From NCBI GenBank assembly GCA_963524205.1, contig CAURED010000004.1:62001-126000 (forward strand): a DNA stretch of 64,000 nucleotides. The letters are read 5' to 3'. The notes beneath the pieces were generated by a model that worked only from the letters and a program-made list of their open reading frames with translations, was not told the origin of the DNA and did no database searches. The position numbers and the translations under genes are program-made. The stretch's first letter is position 1. Every line of letters starts with the position of its first letter. The DNA comes from Aminipila sp963524205. Lineage in GTDB: Bacteria > Bacillota > Clostridia > Peptostreptococcales > Anaerovoracaceae. Shown here piece after piece: positions 53,040 to 61,662 of the stretch.

Positions 53040-53969
53040 TTATTCGTCAAACAACGGTGTGCTGAAATAACGTTCAGCTGTATCTGGCAAAATAGTTACC
53101 ACCGTTTTCCCTTTACCCAATTTTTTTGCTAGAGTTAAAGCCGCCGCAACATTCGTACCACTGGAGATTCCACACATTATACCTTCTCTTCTTGCTAAAT
53201 CCTTAGAAGTCTGAATTGCATCCACATCTGAGACCATATAAAGATAATTATATATACTCTGATTTAGATTTTTAGGAATTACTCCATCACCAATACCCAT
53301 CTGTAGATGTGTACCAATGGTACCTCCCGCTAATATTGCTGCATTTTCTGGTTCTACTGCCCAAATTTCAATGTCCGGATTCTGTGCCTTTAATACTTCC
53401 CCGATTCCAGATATTGTTCCACCAGTACCAACACCTGAACAAAATCCATGAATTGGTCCCTCCACCTGTTCTAAAATTTCAGTTCCCGTTTGATATCTAT
53501 GAACCAGGGGATTCGCTGGATTTTCAAATTGCTGAGGTACAAAAATATTTGGATTTTGTTTCTGCATATTTAGAGCTGTATTCAGACATTCTTCTATACA
53601 GGCTCCTATATCCCCTGCATCATGAATTAATACAACTTCAGCACCATAATGTTTTACCAGTTTTCTTCGTTCCTCACTTACAGAATCAGGCATAATGATA
53701 ATAGTACGATATCCCTTTACGGCACCGATTAAAGCCAGACCTATCCCTTGGTTTCCACTGGTAGGTTCAACAATGATGGTATCTGGTTTTATTAGTCCTT
53801 GACGCTCTGCTACAAGTATCATATTTTGAGCGGTTCTGGTTTTTACGGACCCCCCTACGTTTAATCCTTCAAATTTAACTAATACTTCGGCTCCATTAGG
53901 ATCTGGCATATGGACCAGCCGAATCATAGGCGTATGTCCGATAGCTTCAAGAATATTATTATAAATCAT
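53040..53969 (-). CDS. cysK: Cysteine synthase (O-acetylserine sulfhydrylase)
   Basis: A PLP enzyme that makes cysteine from O-acetylserine and sulfide. The active-site Lys is in GGSVKTRTAQNM, the substrate loop is PTSGNQGIGLA and the phosphate loop is GVGTGGTISG, all as in CysK. It has 309 residues. The ATG at 53969 has AGAGG nine bases upstream; the extra codons to 53990 are unsupported. It is a single gene between a second OPT transporter and the spoIVA terminator. Confidence 0.95.
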   Translation of the reverse strand: MIYNNILEAIGHTPMIRLVHMPDPNGAEVLVKFEGLNVGGSVKTRTAQNMILVAERQGLIKPDTIIVEPTSGNQGIGLALIGAVKGYRTIIIMPDSVSEERRKLVKHYGAEVVLIHDAGDIGACIEECLNTALNMQKQNPNIFVPQQFENPANPLVHRYQTGTEILEQVEGPIHGFCSGVGTGGTISGIGEVLKAQNPDIEIWAVEPENAAILAGGTIGTHLQMGIGDGVIPKNLNQSIYNYLYMVSDVDAIQTSKDLARREGIMCGISSGTNVAAALTLAKKLGKGKTVVTILPDTAERYFSTPLFDE

Positions 53970-54028
53970 ATGAATTAACCTCTTTCTCACGTTTAATACC
54001 GTTGTAATATAATAAGATGATTGTTAAA

Positions 54029-54092
54029 CAAAAAAACCTCCTGTTATTTCTATTAGGTATCGTATCACCAATACCAATATCTAACAAGAGGC
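54029..54092 (-). terminator. Terminator of spoIVA with nested stems
   Basis: CCTCTTGTTA and TAACAGGAGG form the outer stem, and GGTAT/ATACC a possible inner one, followed by seven T on the minus strand. Confidence 0.8.
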
Positions 54093-54105
54093 CATATTTA
54101 TTTAA

Positions 54106-55584
54106 TTATAGTATGATGCATATAAAGTAATCTTTACCCTCATCACTGATTTTTTGTAATGATTTTTGGACCTTCCCCCTAATATGTTCTGGAACATTTG
54201 ACAGTTTGTTTTCCATCTGCTCCGTTACCATTTCCTGAAGTGACTTTCCAAATAAATTAGTTTCCCAAATCTTAGAAGGATCGCTTTCAAATTCTGTAAG
54301 TAGGTATTTAACTAAATCCTCTGATTGTTTTTCCGTTCCTACAATCGGAGATATTTCTGTAGAAATGTTTGTTTTGATAATATGAAGAGATGGTGCCTTT
54401 GCTCTTAGACATACACCGTATTTGTTCCCCTGTTTAAAGATTTCCGGCTCATCTAAAACCATTTCTGTAAGTTTAGGTTGAACAATCCCATATCCGCATT
54501 CGTCAACCTGCGCCATGGCATCCTTAAGCTTATCATAAGCTTTCTTAGAAGATGCAAACTCTTTTAAAAGCTCAAAAAATTCATAATCATTTTTAACTGG
54601 CTGTTCCATCATTTCTTCTACTACTTGATAGAACAAACCATTGACCATTTCTACTTGAACGTCTATATCTCCAGTTCCTAAGTTCATATTTGAAATAGTA
54701 ATCCCTGAGATTAACTGTCCATCTTCTAGTGTGCTTATAGACTGCTTCACTTGATCAATATTATCCAGTTCTTTAATCCAATCCTTAATTCCAGAAATAA
54801 TTGCAGCTTTAATCCAGTGCTCTTTTGTAAGGCCCTCCACAAATCCTGGAAAATAGAAGTTAATCTGAGATGCAGGAAATTGTAGAAGCGCATCTGTAAG
54901 TATTTCTTTTACCGTAGCCTCACTCATCCTTGCGCAATTTACAGCTCTTACAGGCACATTAAACTTATCCCTTATTTCTTCCACTGTATCATGGGCAGCC
55001 TTACCTGTTGGTTCAGTACTATTTACAATGACTACAAACGGTTTTTTCAATTCCTGTAGTTCCCTTATAACACGTTCTTCTGCTCCTAAATAAGCTTCTC
55101 TTTCTATTTCTCCTATGCTCCCATCAGTTGTTACTGCAATTCCTATTGTAGAATGTTCTCTGATTACCTTTCTGGTTCCTACTTCTGCAGCCTCCTCAAA
55201 AGGCATTTTATTAGCACTCCAAGGGGTACTTACCATGCGTGCTTTACCCTCTTCAATATGTCCAAGTGCTCCAGGTACCATATAACCAACGCAGTCCACC
55301 ATACGTAGTTTAAAGTTCATATTTCCTTCTAACTGAAAAGGAACTGCCTCTGCAGGCACAAATTTAGGCTCTGTTGTTGTAATGGTTTTGCCCGACCCAC
55401 TCTGTGGTAATTCGTCTTGTAGCCGTTCTTTTATATAGGTGTTATCAATATTCGGCACTACAAGCAAATCCATGAATCTTTTAATGAAAGTTGATTTACC
55501 AGTTCTAACAGGACCAACGATTCCAACATAAATATCGCCCTGTGTCCTTTCCCAAATACTTTCATATATGTTCAAATTCTCCAT
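54106..55584 (-). CDS. spoIVA: Stage IV sporulation protein A (spore coat ATPase)
   Basis: SpoIVA is the ATPase that polymerises into the basement layer of the spore coat around the forespore. The protein is 492 residues, the standard length. The N-terminal TRAFAC-type NTPase has P-loop VGPVRTGKSTFIKRFM and VDCVGYMVPGA. The C-terminal segment ends in the short hydrophobic ICIIL tail used for membrane contact. The ATG at 55584 has AAGGGG eight bases upstream. A sigma-E-like promoter lies just upstream. It proves a spore-forming host. Confidence 0.97.
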   Translation of the reverse strand: MENLNIYESIWERTQGDIYVGIVGPVRTGKSTFIKRFMDLLVVPNIDNTYIKERLQDELPQSGSGKTITTTEPKFVPAEAVPFQLEGNMNFKLRMVDCVGYMVPGALGHIEEGKARMVSTPWSANKMPFEEAAEVGTRKVIREHSTIGIAVTTDGSIGEIEREAYLGAEERVIRELQELKKPFVVIVNSTEPTGKAAHDTVEEIRDKFNVPVRAVNCARMSEATVKEILTDALLQFPASQINFYFPGFVEGLTKEHWIKAAIISGIKDWIKELDNIDQVKQSISTLEDGQLISGITISNMNLGTGDIDVQVEMVNGLFYQVVEEMMEQPVKNDYEFFELLKEFASSKKAYDKLKDAMAQVDECGYGIVQPKLTEMVLDEPEIFKQGNKYGVCLRAKAPSLHIIKTNISTEISPIVGTEKQSEDLVKYLLTEFESDPSKIWETNLFGKSLQEMVTEQMENKLSNVPEHIRGKVQKSLQKISDEGKDYFICIIL

Positions 55585-55615
55585 AAAAAATACCCCTTCC
55601 GTACAATACTGATAC

Positions 55616-55644
55616 AATATATGAGAGGGGTATCCAAGTTATTC
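55616..55644 (-). promoter_or_regulatory. Sigma-E-like promoter of spoIVA
   Basis: GAATAA (55639-55644) and CATATATT (55616-55623) are 15 bases apart on the minus strand. They resemble the mother-cell sigma-E boxes (ATA in the -35 and CATAnAnT at -10). It lies about 30 bases before the spoIVA start codon. Confidence 0.55.
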
Positions 55645-55648
55645 TATT

Positions 55649-56329
55649 TTATTTTACTGTAAGTTTATTTTTGTCCACATTTGTACCTATACCCAAGATT
55701 AATCCTAGTGCAATTGATAAAAATGCAGCCATTATTATTTGGTATTCCCCCGGAAGCATAAAAGATATTGTATGTGCTGGAATCCAAAATATTGGAATTG
55801 TTTTTGCTATAGTAAATCCGACCAAACCTACCCAGTCTACTTTGGAAGCAACATTTTTCAGAGAAACAAGAGTCTCTCCATCAGCCTTCATATCTATTGC
55901 CTTATCCGTAAGTTTGTGAAATACCATCATAGTTGGAGCAAAAGTACAATTCATAGCACAGCTTGAAAATAGTGCAAATAAAAATTTACTTTCTCCTCCT
56001 GGCAACAAACCTATAGCCATTATAGCTAATATACCATTACTGTAAAGCTTAAACAGGAGTGCTAATACAGCTCCTAAAAAGCCCCACACACACATTCTTG
56101 CAATGATTCCCTTAGGCAAGATAAATATGCCTGTAGAAAGCCTTATAGCGAAGAGTTCACCAATAGTTGCTAAAAGTGCAAATTTTACAAACCCTAAAAC
56201 ATAAGGATGTGCAGTTGTAACAGCTTTAAATATTTCTCTTGTTGGTGGTATAATTAATATAACTGCAAATGCAGCAATTATTGTAACACAGTAAACAGGT
56301 ATCAGGTTATTACTTTTCTGTAGCTCCAT
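55649..56329 (-). CDS. Multi-pass membrane protein, Mpv17/PMP22-like (tentative)
   Basis: A 226-residue protein with about six hydrophobic segments (near 12-32, 43-62, 76-98, 105-125, 165-185, 195-215). FALLATIGELFAIRLSTG and WGFLGAVLALLFKLY recall a clostridial group annotated as Mpv17/PMP22-like, but the match is from memory and weak. Its ATG overlaps the end of the aminotransferase gene by 20 bases with GAGG upstream, so it is translated from the ior-ptb-buk operon. A transport role for an acid product or substrate can be proposed but is not shown. Confidence 0.5.
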   Translation of the reverse strand: MELQKSNNLIPVYCVTIIAAFAVILIIPPTREIFKAVTTAHPYVLGFVKFALLATIGELFAIRLSTGIFILPKGIIARMCVWGFLGAVLALLFKLYSNGILAIMAIGLLPGGESKFLFALFSSCAMNCTFAPTMMVFHKLTDKAIDMKADGETLVSLKNVASKVDWVGLVGFTIAKTIPIFWIPAHTISFMLPGEYQIIMAAFLSIALGLILGIGTNVDKNKLTVK

Positions 56330-57512
56330 TTTTTACCTCATCCATAACCTTTTTCATTTGAGGAAGAGCACCCATGATAGTATCGTAAGATACACAATAA
56401 GCCATTCTTATATAACCTGGACATGCAAAAGAACTTCCTGGTACAATCAACACTCTATGTTCTTTAGCCATGTTACAAAATTCCGCTTCATCCTCAATTG
56501 GTGATTTAACGAATAAGTAAAATGCACCTTCTGGCTTTATGCACTCATATCCCATTTCAATCAATCCATTATATAAGGTCTCACGATTCTTATTATAAAT
56601 ATTTACGTCCACTGCTGAATTAATGCATCTCGCTACAACCCTCTGCATAATAGAAGGAGCATTTACAAAGCCCAGTATCCTGTTTGCGGTGGTTGCTGCA
56701 CTAATAATATTTTCAAAATCTGAAAGCTCATTAGGCATAACCAGATATCCAATTCTTTCACCTGGAAGAGATAATGATTTACTATAAGAATAGCCTACAA
56801 TTGTATTTTTATAGTATTTAGTAACATATGGTACTGAAACTCCATCATAAGCCAATTCTCTATATGGTTCATCTGCAATTAAATAAATGTCTGTTCCAAA
56901 TTCTTTTTCTTTATCCGTTAAAATTTGAGCCATTTCCTTAATTGTTTCTTCAGAATAAATAATACCTGTAGGATTGTTAGGTGAATTGATTATAATCGCT
57001 TTTGTTTTTGCTGTAATGCTCTGTGCCAGTTTATTTAAATCTGGCTGAAAAGTAGGAAGATTTGGTGGTATAACCACCAGATTTGCTCCATAATTTGCAG
57101 CATAACTTCTGTATTCACCAAAATAAGGGGCAAATGCAATCACCTCATCCTCTGGATCAATCAGAGTTTTAAAAGTTACGTTTAAGCCTCCTGCTGCACC
57201 AACAGTCATCATTATATTTTTTTCTGTAAATTGTGTACCATGAAGCTTATTTAAATGCTGTGCTATGGTATTTCTTACATCTTCATACCCAGCATTATTC
57301 ATATATCCATGGACAAATGTAGGTTCTTCTGCTTCTAAAATGTCAATTATAGACTGTTTTATTTCTTCTGGAGGTGCAACATTTGGATTTCCTAAACTAA
57401 AGTCATAAACATTCTCCCTGCCATATATTTTTGCGAGTTTAGCCCCTTCTTCAAACATGGCTCTGATAGCTGAACTGCCTTTTACATAGCTTTCCATACT
57501 TTTTGCAATCAT
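56310..57512 (-). CDS. PLP-dependent aminotransferase (class I, aspartate/aromatic type)
   Basis: Fold-type I aminotransferase of about 400 residues. The PLP Lys lies in GYSYSKSLSLPGERIGYLV; NSPNNPTG is the cofactor phosphate/ring contact and ADEPYREL holds the Asp that binds the pyridine. The ATG at 57512 has GAGG nine bases upstream and starts 16 bases behind the buk stop; the longer frame to 57572 overlaps buk. Position in an operon with IOR, a Na+-dependent amino acid carrier, Ptb and Buk suggests it makes the 2-oxo acid that IOR oxidises. The exact amino acid is unknown. Confidence 0.9.
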   Translation of the reverse strand: MIAKSMESYVKGSSAIRAMFEEGAKLAKIYGRENVYDFSLGNPNVAPPEEIKQSIIDILEAEEPTFVHGYMNNAGYEDVRNTIAQHLNKLHGTQFTEKNIMMTVGAAGGLNVTFKTLIDPEDEVIAFAPYFGEYRSYAANYGANLVVIPPNLPTFQPDLNKLAQSITAKTKAIIINSPNNPTGIIYSEETIKEMAQILTDKEKEFGTDIYLIADEPYRELAYDGVSVPYVTKYYKNTIVGYSYSKSLSLPGERIGYLVMPNELSDFENIISAATTANRILGFVNAPSIMQRVVARCINSAVDVNIYNKNRETLYNGLIEMGYECIKPEGAFYLFVKSPIEDEAEFCNMAKEHRVLIVPGSSFACPGYIRMAYCVSYDTIMGALPQMKKVMDEVKNGATEK

Positions 57513-57528
57513 TTCTTTCAACCTCGTT

Positions 57529-58599
57529 TTATGGGTGTACGTATATTTTTGCTTTTTCTTCTTGTTTAACAAGTCTTAAAGCACCTAAAACTAAAGCCTC
57601 CATTTCGTCCTCACCAGGGGACACTTCAACGGGAGCAATAAACTTTACTCTCTCGGAAACCATGTTTATAAGTTTCTTTGAATAGGCCATGCCGCCTGTT
57701 AATATAATGCAGTCATATTTTCCACCAAGGACAGTAGACATCTGGCCAATTCCCTTGGCAATCTGATATGCCTGTGCCTCTAATAAAATTTCAGCCTGCT
57801 TGTTACCATCATCTATCATAGCCTCCACATCTCTCAAATCCTGTGTGCCTAAGTAAGCTTTCAGGCCTCCATTTCCCCTTATTTTTTTTACCATTTCTTT
57901 TTTTGTATATTTACCCGAATAACATAAATCTACTGTATAAAGCATTGGCAAACTGCCTGATCTTTCTGGTGAAAAAGGTCCCTCGTCATCTCTTATACAA
58001 TCAATAATTTTTCCTTTATGATGTACACTCATGCTTATGCCTCCGCCAAGGTGAGCTGCTAAAATATTCATATCTTCGTATTGTTTTCCGTACTCCTTAG
58101 CAACTTTTCTTGACACGGCTTTCATGTTTAATACATGGCACATACTTTGTCTTCTAATTTCTGGCATGCCTGTTATCTTAGCAATTTCCTCAAGCTCATC
58201 AGAAGTAACTGAATCATAAATATACGCCGGAATGCCTAAGGGTTCTGCAATTTCATAAGCCAGCAATGCTCCTAAATTAGAGGCATGGGGAGAGGCAAGC
58301 CCCTCCCAGAATGAATCTAACATAGCTTTATTAACTACATACCCGCCTGACTTCATATTTGGAAGCATGCCGCCTCTTCCAACCACTGCCGCCAAAGTTT
58401 TGATATCTATGTGCTCTTCCTTAAGTACAGATAATATAATTTTTTCTCTAAATTCAAACTGATCCAGAACTTCATCAAATACTTCCAGTTCTTTAGCAGT
58501 ATGGGACAGAGATTTTTCAAAAATCTTAGTTTCATCTTCATACAAAGCAATCTTTGTAGATGTTGACCCTGGATTAATAGCTAAAATTCTATAACTCAT
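57529..58599 (-). CDS. buk: Butyrate kinase-family acyl kinase
   Basis: This kinase of the acetokinase/ASKHA family has 356 residues. It starts with LAINPGSTSTKIALYE (phosphate-binding loop), has AHLGGGISMSVHHKGK in the middle and ILTGGMAYSKKL near the C-terminus. It makes ATP from an acyl-phosphate, classically butyryl-phosphate. In this operon the acyl group may instead be aryl-acetyl or branched-chain. It starts 19 bases behind ptb. Confidence 0.93.
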   Translation of the reverse strand: MSYRILAINPGSTSTKIALYEDETKIFEKSLSHTAKELEVFDEVLDQFEFREKIILSVLKEEHIDIKTLAAVVGRGGMLPNMKSGGYVVNKAMLDSFWEGLASPHASNLGALLAYEIAEPLGIPAYIYDSVTSDELEEIAKITGMPEIRRQSMCHVLNMKAVSRKVAKEYGKQYEDMNILAAHLGGGISMSVHHKGKIIDCIRDDEGPFSPERSGSLPMLYTVDLCYSGKYTKKEMVKKIRGNGGLKAYLGTQDLRDVEAMIDDGNKQAEILLEAQAYQIAKGIGQMSTVLGGKYDCIILTGGMAYSKKLINMVSERVKFIAPVEVSPGEDEMEALVLGALRLVKQEEKAKIYVHP

Positions 58600-58618
58600 A
58601 CTTTTTTGCCTCCTGTTT

Positions 58619-59518
58619 TTACTCGGATGCCGCTGCTGCCAATACTATTGAAAAATACTTTTCTTCCGAGCTGGCGCCTCTGGATACGAGAACAATTGGA
58701 GCTTTCGCTCCTACAATAATTCCTGCCATTCTAGCTCCTGCACTACACATAAGTGACTTCGCTAGAAGATTCCCTGTTGTCATATCAGGTGTCAGAAGAA
58801 TATCAGTATCACCTGTTACGGGACTTTCATATCCCTTTATCTCTGCCGCCTCTTTGCTTATCATTAAATCATACGAGATAGGTCCTTCAACAATGCAGTC
58901 TGTTAAGTCCCCCTCTTGATTCATTTTCTTTAATTCAGCTGCATCGACTGATTCCTTCATCTTAGGGTTTACCACTTCAGCAGCTGCCAGTGCCGCCACT
59001 TTCGGCATGTCATACCCCAATTTTTTTAGAACATTCAATGCATTTTTAATAATCATAGCTTTTTGATGTAAATCAGGATATGGGAGCATACCTCCATCCG
59101 TAATTACAATCAATTTATGATAACTAGGTACTTCAAACAACCCTACATGGGACATAACCTCTGATGCCTTTAAACCATACTCTTTATTTACTACCTGCTT
59201 CAATAAATCTGCTGTCTGAAGTTTACCCTTCATTATGAAATCTGCTTTTCTTTCACGAATCATTTGAACCGCCACCCGGGCCGCTTCAATGTCATCATTT
59301 ATATCAATAATTTCTGCTTCCAGAAAAGAAAAACCTTCTTTTTTAATAATGCTTTCTATTTTGGCCTTATTACCGATTAAAATTGGTATAATAATGCCAT
59401 TTTCATAAGCTCTATTAATTCCCTCCAATGTGTGCTCATCATGAGCAGCCACCACTACTACTTTTTTCTTTTGAGGATTTTTGTGAACAATTTGAATTAA
59501 CTCATCAAAATTTTTCAT
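58619..59518 (-). CDS. ptb: Phosphate butyryltransferase-family acyltransferase
   Basis: The protein of 299 residues belongs to the Ptb/Pta/PlsX fold. DFIMKGKLQTADLLK and VTGDTDILLTPDMTTGN are family landmarks, and the C-terminus GAKAPIVLVSRGASSEEKY closes the CoA site. It exchanges CoA for phosphate on an acyl-CoA. In this context it would receive the acyl-CoA made by IOR. It starts 28 bases behind the NSS transporter gene. Confidence 0.93.
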   Translation of the reverse strand: MKNFDELIQIVHKNPQKKKVVVVAAHDEHTLEGINRAYENGIIIPILIGNKAKIESIIKKEGFSFLEAEIIDINDDIEAARVAVQMIRERKADFIMKGKLQTADLLKQVVNKEYGLKASEVMSHVGLFEVPSYHKLIVITDGGMLPYPDLHQKAMIIKNALNVLKKLGYDMPKVAALAAAEVVNPKMKESVDAAELKKMNQEGDLTDCIVEGPISYDLMISKEAAEIKGYESPVTGDTDILLTPDMTTGNLLAKSLMCSAGARMAGIIVGAKAPIVLVSRGASSEEKYFSIVLAAAASE

Positions 59519-59546
59519 AAAATCATCTCCTCAAACAAGAATAACA

Positions 59547-61010
59547 TTAACCTTCTCTTGGAATTGTGCCTTTTTTCTTTGAAAATACGATATAGGAAAG
59601 CCCTGCAACGATTGCAGCTGCAATTACCATAGCTGTTCCTGAATGGAACTTATCCCAGTACCCCTTAAAGAATACAACCAGTACTATAAGTGGCAAGATG
59701 TATGAAACGTACCATCTAACCGCTACTGGGAATTTCATTCCTGTACCAGCATTAGTTTCTTCTAAGAAACCCTTCCATCCCCATCCATATCTATATGTAC
59801 AGAACATCAGATAAACCATAGAGCCTAAAGGCAAAACATGATTCGATACAACAAAGTCTTCTAAGTCCATTATATTTGTTCCCTCACCTATTGGCTGGAA
59901 TCCACTCCAAACATTAAATCCTAAGATACAAGGCATCGACAAGACTATAATAGCTATTATATTAACCCAAACCGCCTTTTTTCTTTCCCAGTTCCATAAA
60001 TCGATAGCATAAGAAATAATATTTTCAAATACTGCTACTATAGTAGTTAAGGCTGCAAATGACAAGAATAAGAAGAAAAATGCTCCCCATAAACGACTTC
60101 CTGTCATATGATTAAAGATGTTAGGCAGTGTTATAAATATTAAACTTGGACCAGAATCCGGTTTTACACCAAAGGCGAAGCAAGCTGGAATAATAATCAA
60201 ACCGGCTAATAAAGCCACTAATGTATCCAATGCTGTAATGCTTATGGCTTCCCCTGTTAGGGAACGAGACTTATCCAAATAACTACCAAATATAGCCATG
60301 GAACCCATACCTATTGATAAGGTGAAGAATGCCTGCCCCATTGCTGCAAATACAACATTTCCTAGACCTTGTTCCATTGCTCTTCCAAAATCAGGTTTTA
60401 GATAAAAGCTTAAACCTTCACCTGCGCCTTCAAGAGTTACAGATCGGATAACTAATATAGCCATCAATCCAATCAGACATATCATCATAACCTTTGTTAT
60501 CTTTTCAACACCATTTTTTAGTCCCATTGAACAAATTCCAAAGGAAATTAAAACTGCAATAATCATCCAGATTGTTAAAGTTCCAGGTGAACTTAACATT
60601 ACACCAAAATCAGCTGCAATTTGATCTGAATTTAAACCTGTGAAATCACCTCTCATTGATTTAAAGCAATAATAAAGCATCCAGCCGCCAACCATGGTAT
60701 AGAACATCATCAGCAAATAATTGCCCAGCATGGCAATATATCCGAACCAATGCCAGTTTGTTCCCTTAGGTTCCAAAACTCTAAAAGAAGAAGCTGCACT
60801 TTTTTGGCTCCCACGTCCTACTGCAAATTCCATTACAATAATTGGCAGTCCCAATATAACAAGAAATAACAAATAGATTAAAATGAATGCTGCTCCTCCG
60901 TAAAGCCCTGTAATGTAAGGAAATTTCCAAACATTACCAAGACCTACGGCACAACCAGCAGAAACTAATATGAAGCCTAACCTCGAGCCAAACTTTTCTC
61001 TTTCATTCAT
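59547..61010 (-). CDS. Neurotransmitter:sodium symporter family amino acid carrier
   Basis: The carrier has 487 residues and about 11-12 membrane segments of the LeuT fold. The N-terminal FGSRLGFILVSAGCAVGLGN, then VWKFPYITGLYGGAAFIL, matches the unwound helix 1 that binds Na+ and substrate. Characterised bacterial members import tryptophan, tyrosine or leucine with sodium. The neighbours (IOR on one side, Ptb/Buk/aminotransferase on the other) make an aromatic or branched-chain amino acid the likely cargo. It follows iorB by 77 bases; no strong terminator is seen between them. Confidence 0.92.
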   Translation of the reverse strand: MNEREKFGSRLGFILVSAGCAVGLGNVWKFPYITGLYGGAAFILIYLLFLVILGLPIIVMEFAVGRGSQKSAASSFRVLEPKGTNWHWFGYIAMLGNYLLMMFYTMVGGWMLYYCFKSMRGDFTGLNSDQIAADFGVMLSSPGTLTIWMIIAVLISFGICSMGLKNGVEKITKVMMICLIGLMAILVIRSVTLEGAGEGLSFYLKPDFGRAMEQGLGNVVFAAMGQAFFTLSIGMGSMAIFGSYLDKSRSLTGEAISITALDTLVALLAGLIIIPACFAFGVKPDSGPSLIFITLPNIFNHMTGSRLWGAFFFLFLSFAALTTIVAVFENIISYAIDLWNWERKKAVWVNIIAIIVLSMPCILGFNVWSGFQPIGEGTNIMDLEDFVVSNHVLPLGSMVYLMFCTYRYGWGWKGFLEETNAGTGMKFPVAVRWYVSYILPLIVLVVFFKGYWDKFHSGTAMVIAAAIVAGLSYIVFSKKKGTIPREG

Positions 61011-61087
61011 GGCAATACCTCCAATAGGACATCTGCCCTATTACCTACAATAACTTCAACTACTTCTTCTGTTTTTTATTCTATTGT

Positions 61088-61660
61088 TTAAAGATGATAA
61101 CCCGCTTCAAAAGCCTTTAGATTAAGTTCCTCAAATCCTTTCTTAACATTGTTTTGTATAGTCTTCTTCCAATCTACACCTTCTACCTTCATAGCATTTA
61201 CTAACGCCCCTAATAAAACAATGTTCATAGCCTTGCTGTTTCCTAATTCCTCCGCTATTTCAGCAGCTTTTATTACAAGAATAGAAGCTTTTTCTGATAA
61301 TTCTTCTAGAATTCCCTGTGGATATTCAGCATTACCCATTAAAATTGGCACGGATGGAATTTCATAATCATTTATTACCATTTTGCCATCGTTTCTAAGG
61401 TATTCAATCCACCTTAAAGCCTCCATTTTTTCAAAAGCTACAATAACGTCAGCTTCACCTTTTCCTACAATTGGGGAATATACTTTCTTTCCATATCGGA
61501 TTTGAGTACTTACATTTCCTCCACGCTGAGACATTCCGTGGATTTCAGACATCTTTACATCGTATCCAGCCTCAACCAAGCCTTCAGATAAGATTTTGCT
61601 GGCTAAAATAGTCCCCTGTCCGCCAACACCTACTAATAAAATATTTTTAACTTCACTCAT
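61088..61660 (-). CDS. iorB: Indolepyruvate:ferredoxin oxidoreductase, beta subunit
   Basis: The gamma/beta-type domain of 2-oxoacid:ferredoxin oxidoreductases, 190 residues, with LLVGVGGQGTILASKILSEG at the N-terminus and EIHGMSQRGGNVSTQIRYG as the next landmark. It is the smaller partner of IorA and starts two bases behind it, so both are made together. Together they oxidise aryl-pyruvates with CoA to aryl-acetyl-CoA, CO2 and reduced ferredoxin. Confidence 0.95.
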   Translation of the reverse strand: MSEVKNILLVGVGGQGTILASKILSEGLVEAGYDVKMSEIHGMSQRGGNVSTQIRYGKKVYSPIVGKGEADVIVAFEKMEALRWIEYLRNDGKMVINDYEIPSVPILMGNAEYPQGILEELSEKASILVIKAAEIAEELGNSKAMNIVLLGALVNAMKVEGVDWKKTIQNNVKKGFEELNLKAFEAGYHL

Positions 61661-61662
61661 GT

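Noticed and set aside
54029..54092. Possible leader riboswitch or T-box for cysK
   Set aside because: It lacks T-box features (specifier loop, TGGNACC) and fits better as the nested terminator of spoIVA.
61026..61043. Inverted repeat AATAGG/CCTATT between iorB and the NSS gene as a terminator
   Set aside because: The stem is short, has mismatches and no T run, so it does not break the operon.
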